32,690 nt of DNA from Ruminococcus sp. (GTDB taxonomy: Bacteria > Bacillota > Clostridia > Oscillospirales > Ruminococcaceae). Location: contig SVNW01000040.1 of the NCBI GenBank assembly GCA_015066745.1, forward strand, positions 1 to 32,690, in the 5' to 3' direction. Positions 32,207 through 32,690 of the stretch are shown in pieces. Numbering within the stretch: the first letter of the stretch is position 1; every line of letters begins with the position of its first letter. Both the position numbers and the translations under genes were made by a program. A model generated the notes under the pieces. The model was given only the letters and a program-made list of their open reading frames with translations, had not been told where the DNA came from and ran no database searches.

Positions 32207-32235
32207 ATTATACAATATTTCTTTCAATAAGTCCA
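32207..32235 (-). promoter_or_regulatory. Promoter of the PrsA-like gene
   Basis: On the minus strand TATAAT (32207-32212) has TGGACT 17 bp upstream (32230-32235, four of six consensus bases). The predicted start lies about 35 bases before the ATG. Confidence 0.65.
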
Positions 32236-32456
32236 TACATCAAAACGAATTTTTTTAATTTTTTTTAATTCATCACATATTTTTCAAAATGCTCCCTATA
32301 AATTCATTATAATATACTTCACCTGATACAGTATAACTCAATTTATAAAAAAATACAATATAACTGTAACTTTTTTATAAGCAATAATTAAAAAAAAAGA
32401 TTATGAAAGTACTTTATATATCGTAAAAATTATGCTATAACCCGAGTTTTACACCT
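32236..32456. other. A+T-rich intergenic stretch with no recognised gene
   Basis: Together with the promoter on its left and the hairpin on its right this makes a gene-free gap of about 330 bases. It is rich in A and T runs, and contains no open frame with a ribosome binding site, no repeat array and no RNA gene that I can recognise. Confidence 0.6.
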
Positions 32457-32496
32457 AAAACGAGCAAACCACGCATATACGTGATTTGCTCGTTTT
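32457..32496. terminator. Terminator hairpin at the 3' end of the right-edge gene
   Basis: A 17-bp stem (32457-32473 with 32480-32496, one G-U pair on the minus strand) with loop CATATA. Its outer base reaches the stop codon of the partial gene. On the minus strand it is followed by only TTTT then mixed bases. Confidence 0.7.
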
Positions 32497-32690
32497 TACT
32501 TTGTTATTGCAAAATTGATGCTTTTTATGTATTTGTTTAAATTCTCCTGTTTGACATTTGCATGAATAAATTGTCCACCAAAAATATTTTGAAGTTTAAT
32601 TAGGTCTTCGATAGTTTCATTATTATCAGAAATGAGTAATGAACTGTACTCGTTTCCTTCTTCATCTTTCTTAATGATATATTCATTGTT
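32496..32690 (-). CDS. 3' end of an unrecognised gene (truncated by the window edge)
   Basis: Reading the minus strand from the last base gives 64 uninterrupted codons and a TAA stop at 32496-32498. The fragment includes NNEYIIKKDEEGNEYSSLL, DNNETIEDLIKLQNIFGGQF and ends in KSINFAITK. It is charged and soluble with no motif I know; the start lies outside the window. The long terminator stem directly at its stop supports a real gene end. No function is proposed. Confidence 0.6.
   Translation of the reverse strand, partial: NNEYIIKKDEEGNEYSSLLISDNNETIEDLIKLQNIFGGQFIHANVKQENLNKYIKSINFAITK

Noticed and set aside
1-32690. tRNA, rRNA, transposase, integrase or phage genes
   Set aside because: None was recognised on either strand; gene content and signals are uniform across the window.

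Overview
The window is an A+T-rich chromosomal segment from an anaerobic, low-GC Gram-positive of the class Clostridia, probably a Ruminococcus-like member of the Oscillospiraceae. The evidence is the forespore sigma factor SigG, a YlmC/YmxH-family sporulation protein, pyruvate formate-lyase activase, a 2-hydroxyacyl-CoA dehydratase-family protein, lipoprotein signals and strong AGGAGG-type ribosome binding sites. The genus is inference; no rRNA is present to settle it. I see no phage, insertion sequence, CRISPR array or tRNA. The genes look like normal chromosomal cargo in compact operons bounded by clear sigma-A promoters and hairpin terminators.

Layout. Positions 1-2750 (+ strand) hold a consensus promoter, a PF06541 (CmpB-type) membrane protein overlapping an alpha/beta-hydrolase esterase, then sigG. 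From 2750 to 12968 everything reads on the minus strand: rpsB-tsf with a structured leader; pflA, a stand-alone dehydratase-family protein, ylmC and a zinc-ribbon membrane protein, with a near-perfect Fur-box match inside the promoter; a DUF2975 / small XRE regulator / large polytopic membrane protein module behind a perfect consensus promoter and an adjacent palindrome; and a polar amino-acid ABC transporter whose binding domain is circularly permuted and fused to its permease. A short HD-domain gene (13185-13658, +) faces a small conserved minus-strand gene across a shared terminator.

From 14048 to the right edge all genes are on the minus strand: a sodium/solute symporter with a hairpin at the predicted mRNA start; an operon of an extracellular solute-binding lipoprotein, a Cache/PAS/GGDEF/EAL membrane protein and a GlgX-type debranching enzyme; a six-gene operon moxR - DUF58 - transglutaminase - purine nucleoside phosphorylase - CYTH - uvrC; a PrsA/SurA-like lipoprotein whose parvulin region is split by about 170 Glu/Thr-rich residues; and the 3' end of an unrecognised gene running off the window.

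Most notable: (1) the permuted binding domain; (2) the operon that couples an orphan sugar-type binding lipoprotein to a c-di-GMP enzyme and to alpha-glucan debranching, a plausible nutrient-sensing pathway; (3) the split parvulin lipoprotein; (4) the Fur-like box at pflA; (5) the palindrome next to the DUF2975 promoter. Most promoters found have TTGAxA-like -35 boxes, 17-bp spacers and a TGn extension before TATAAT.
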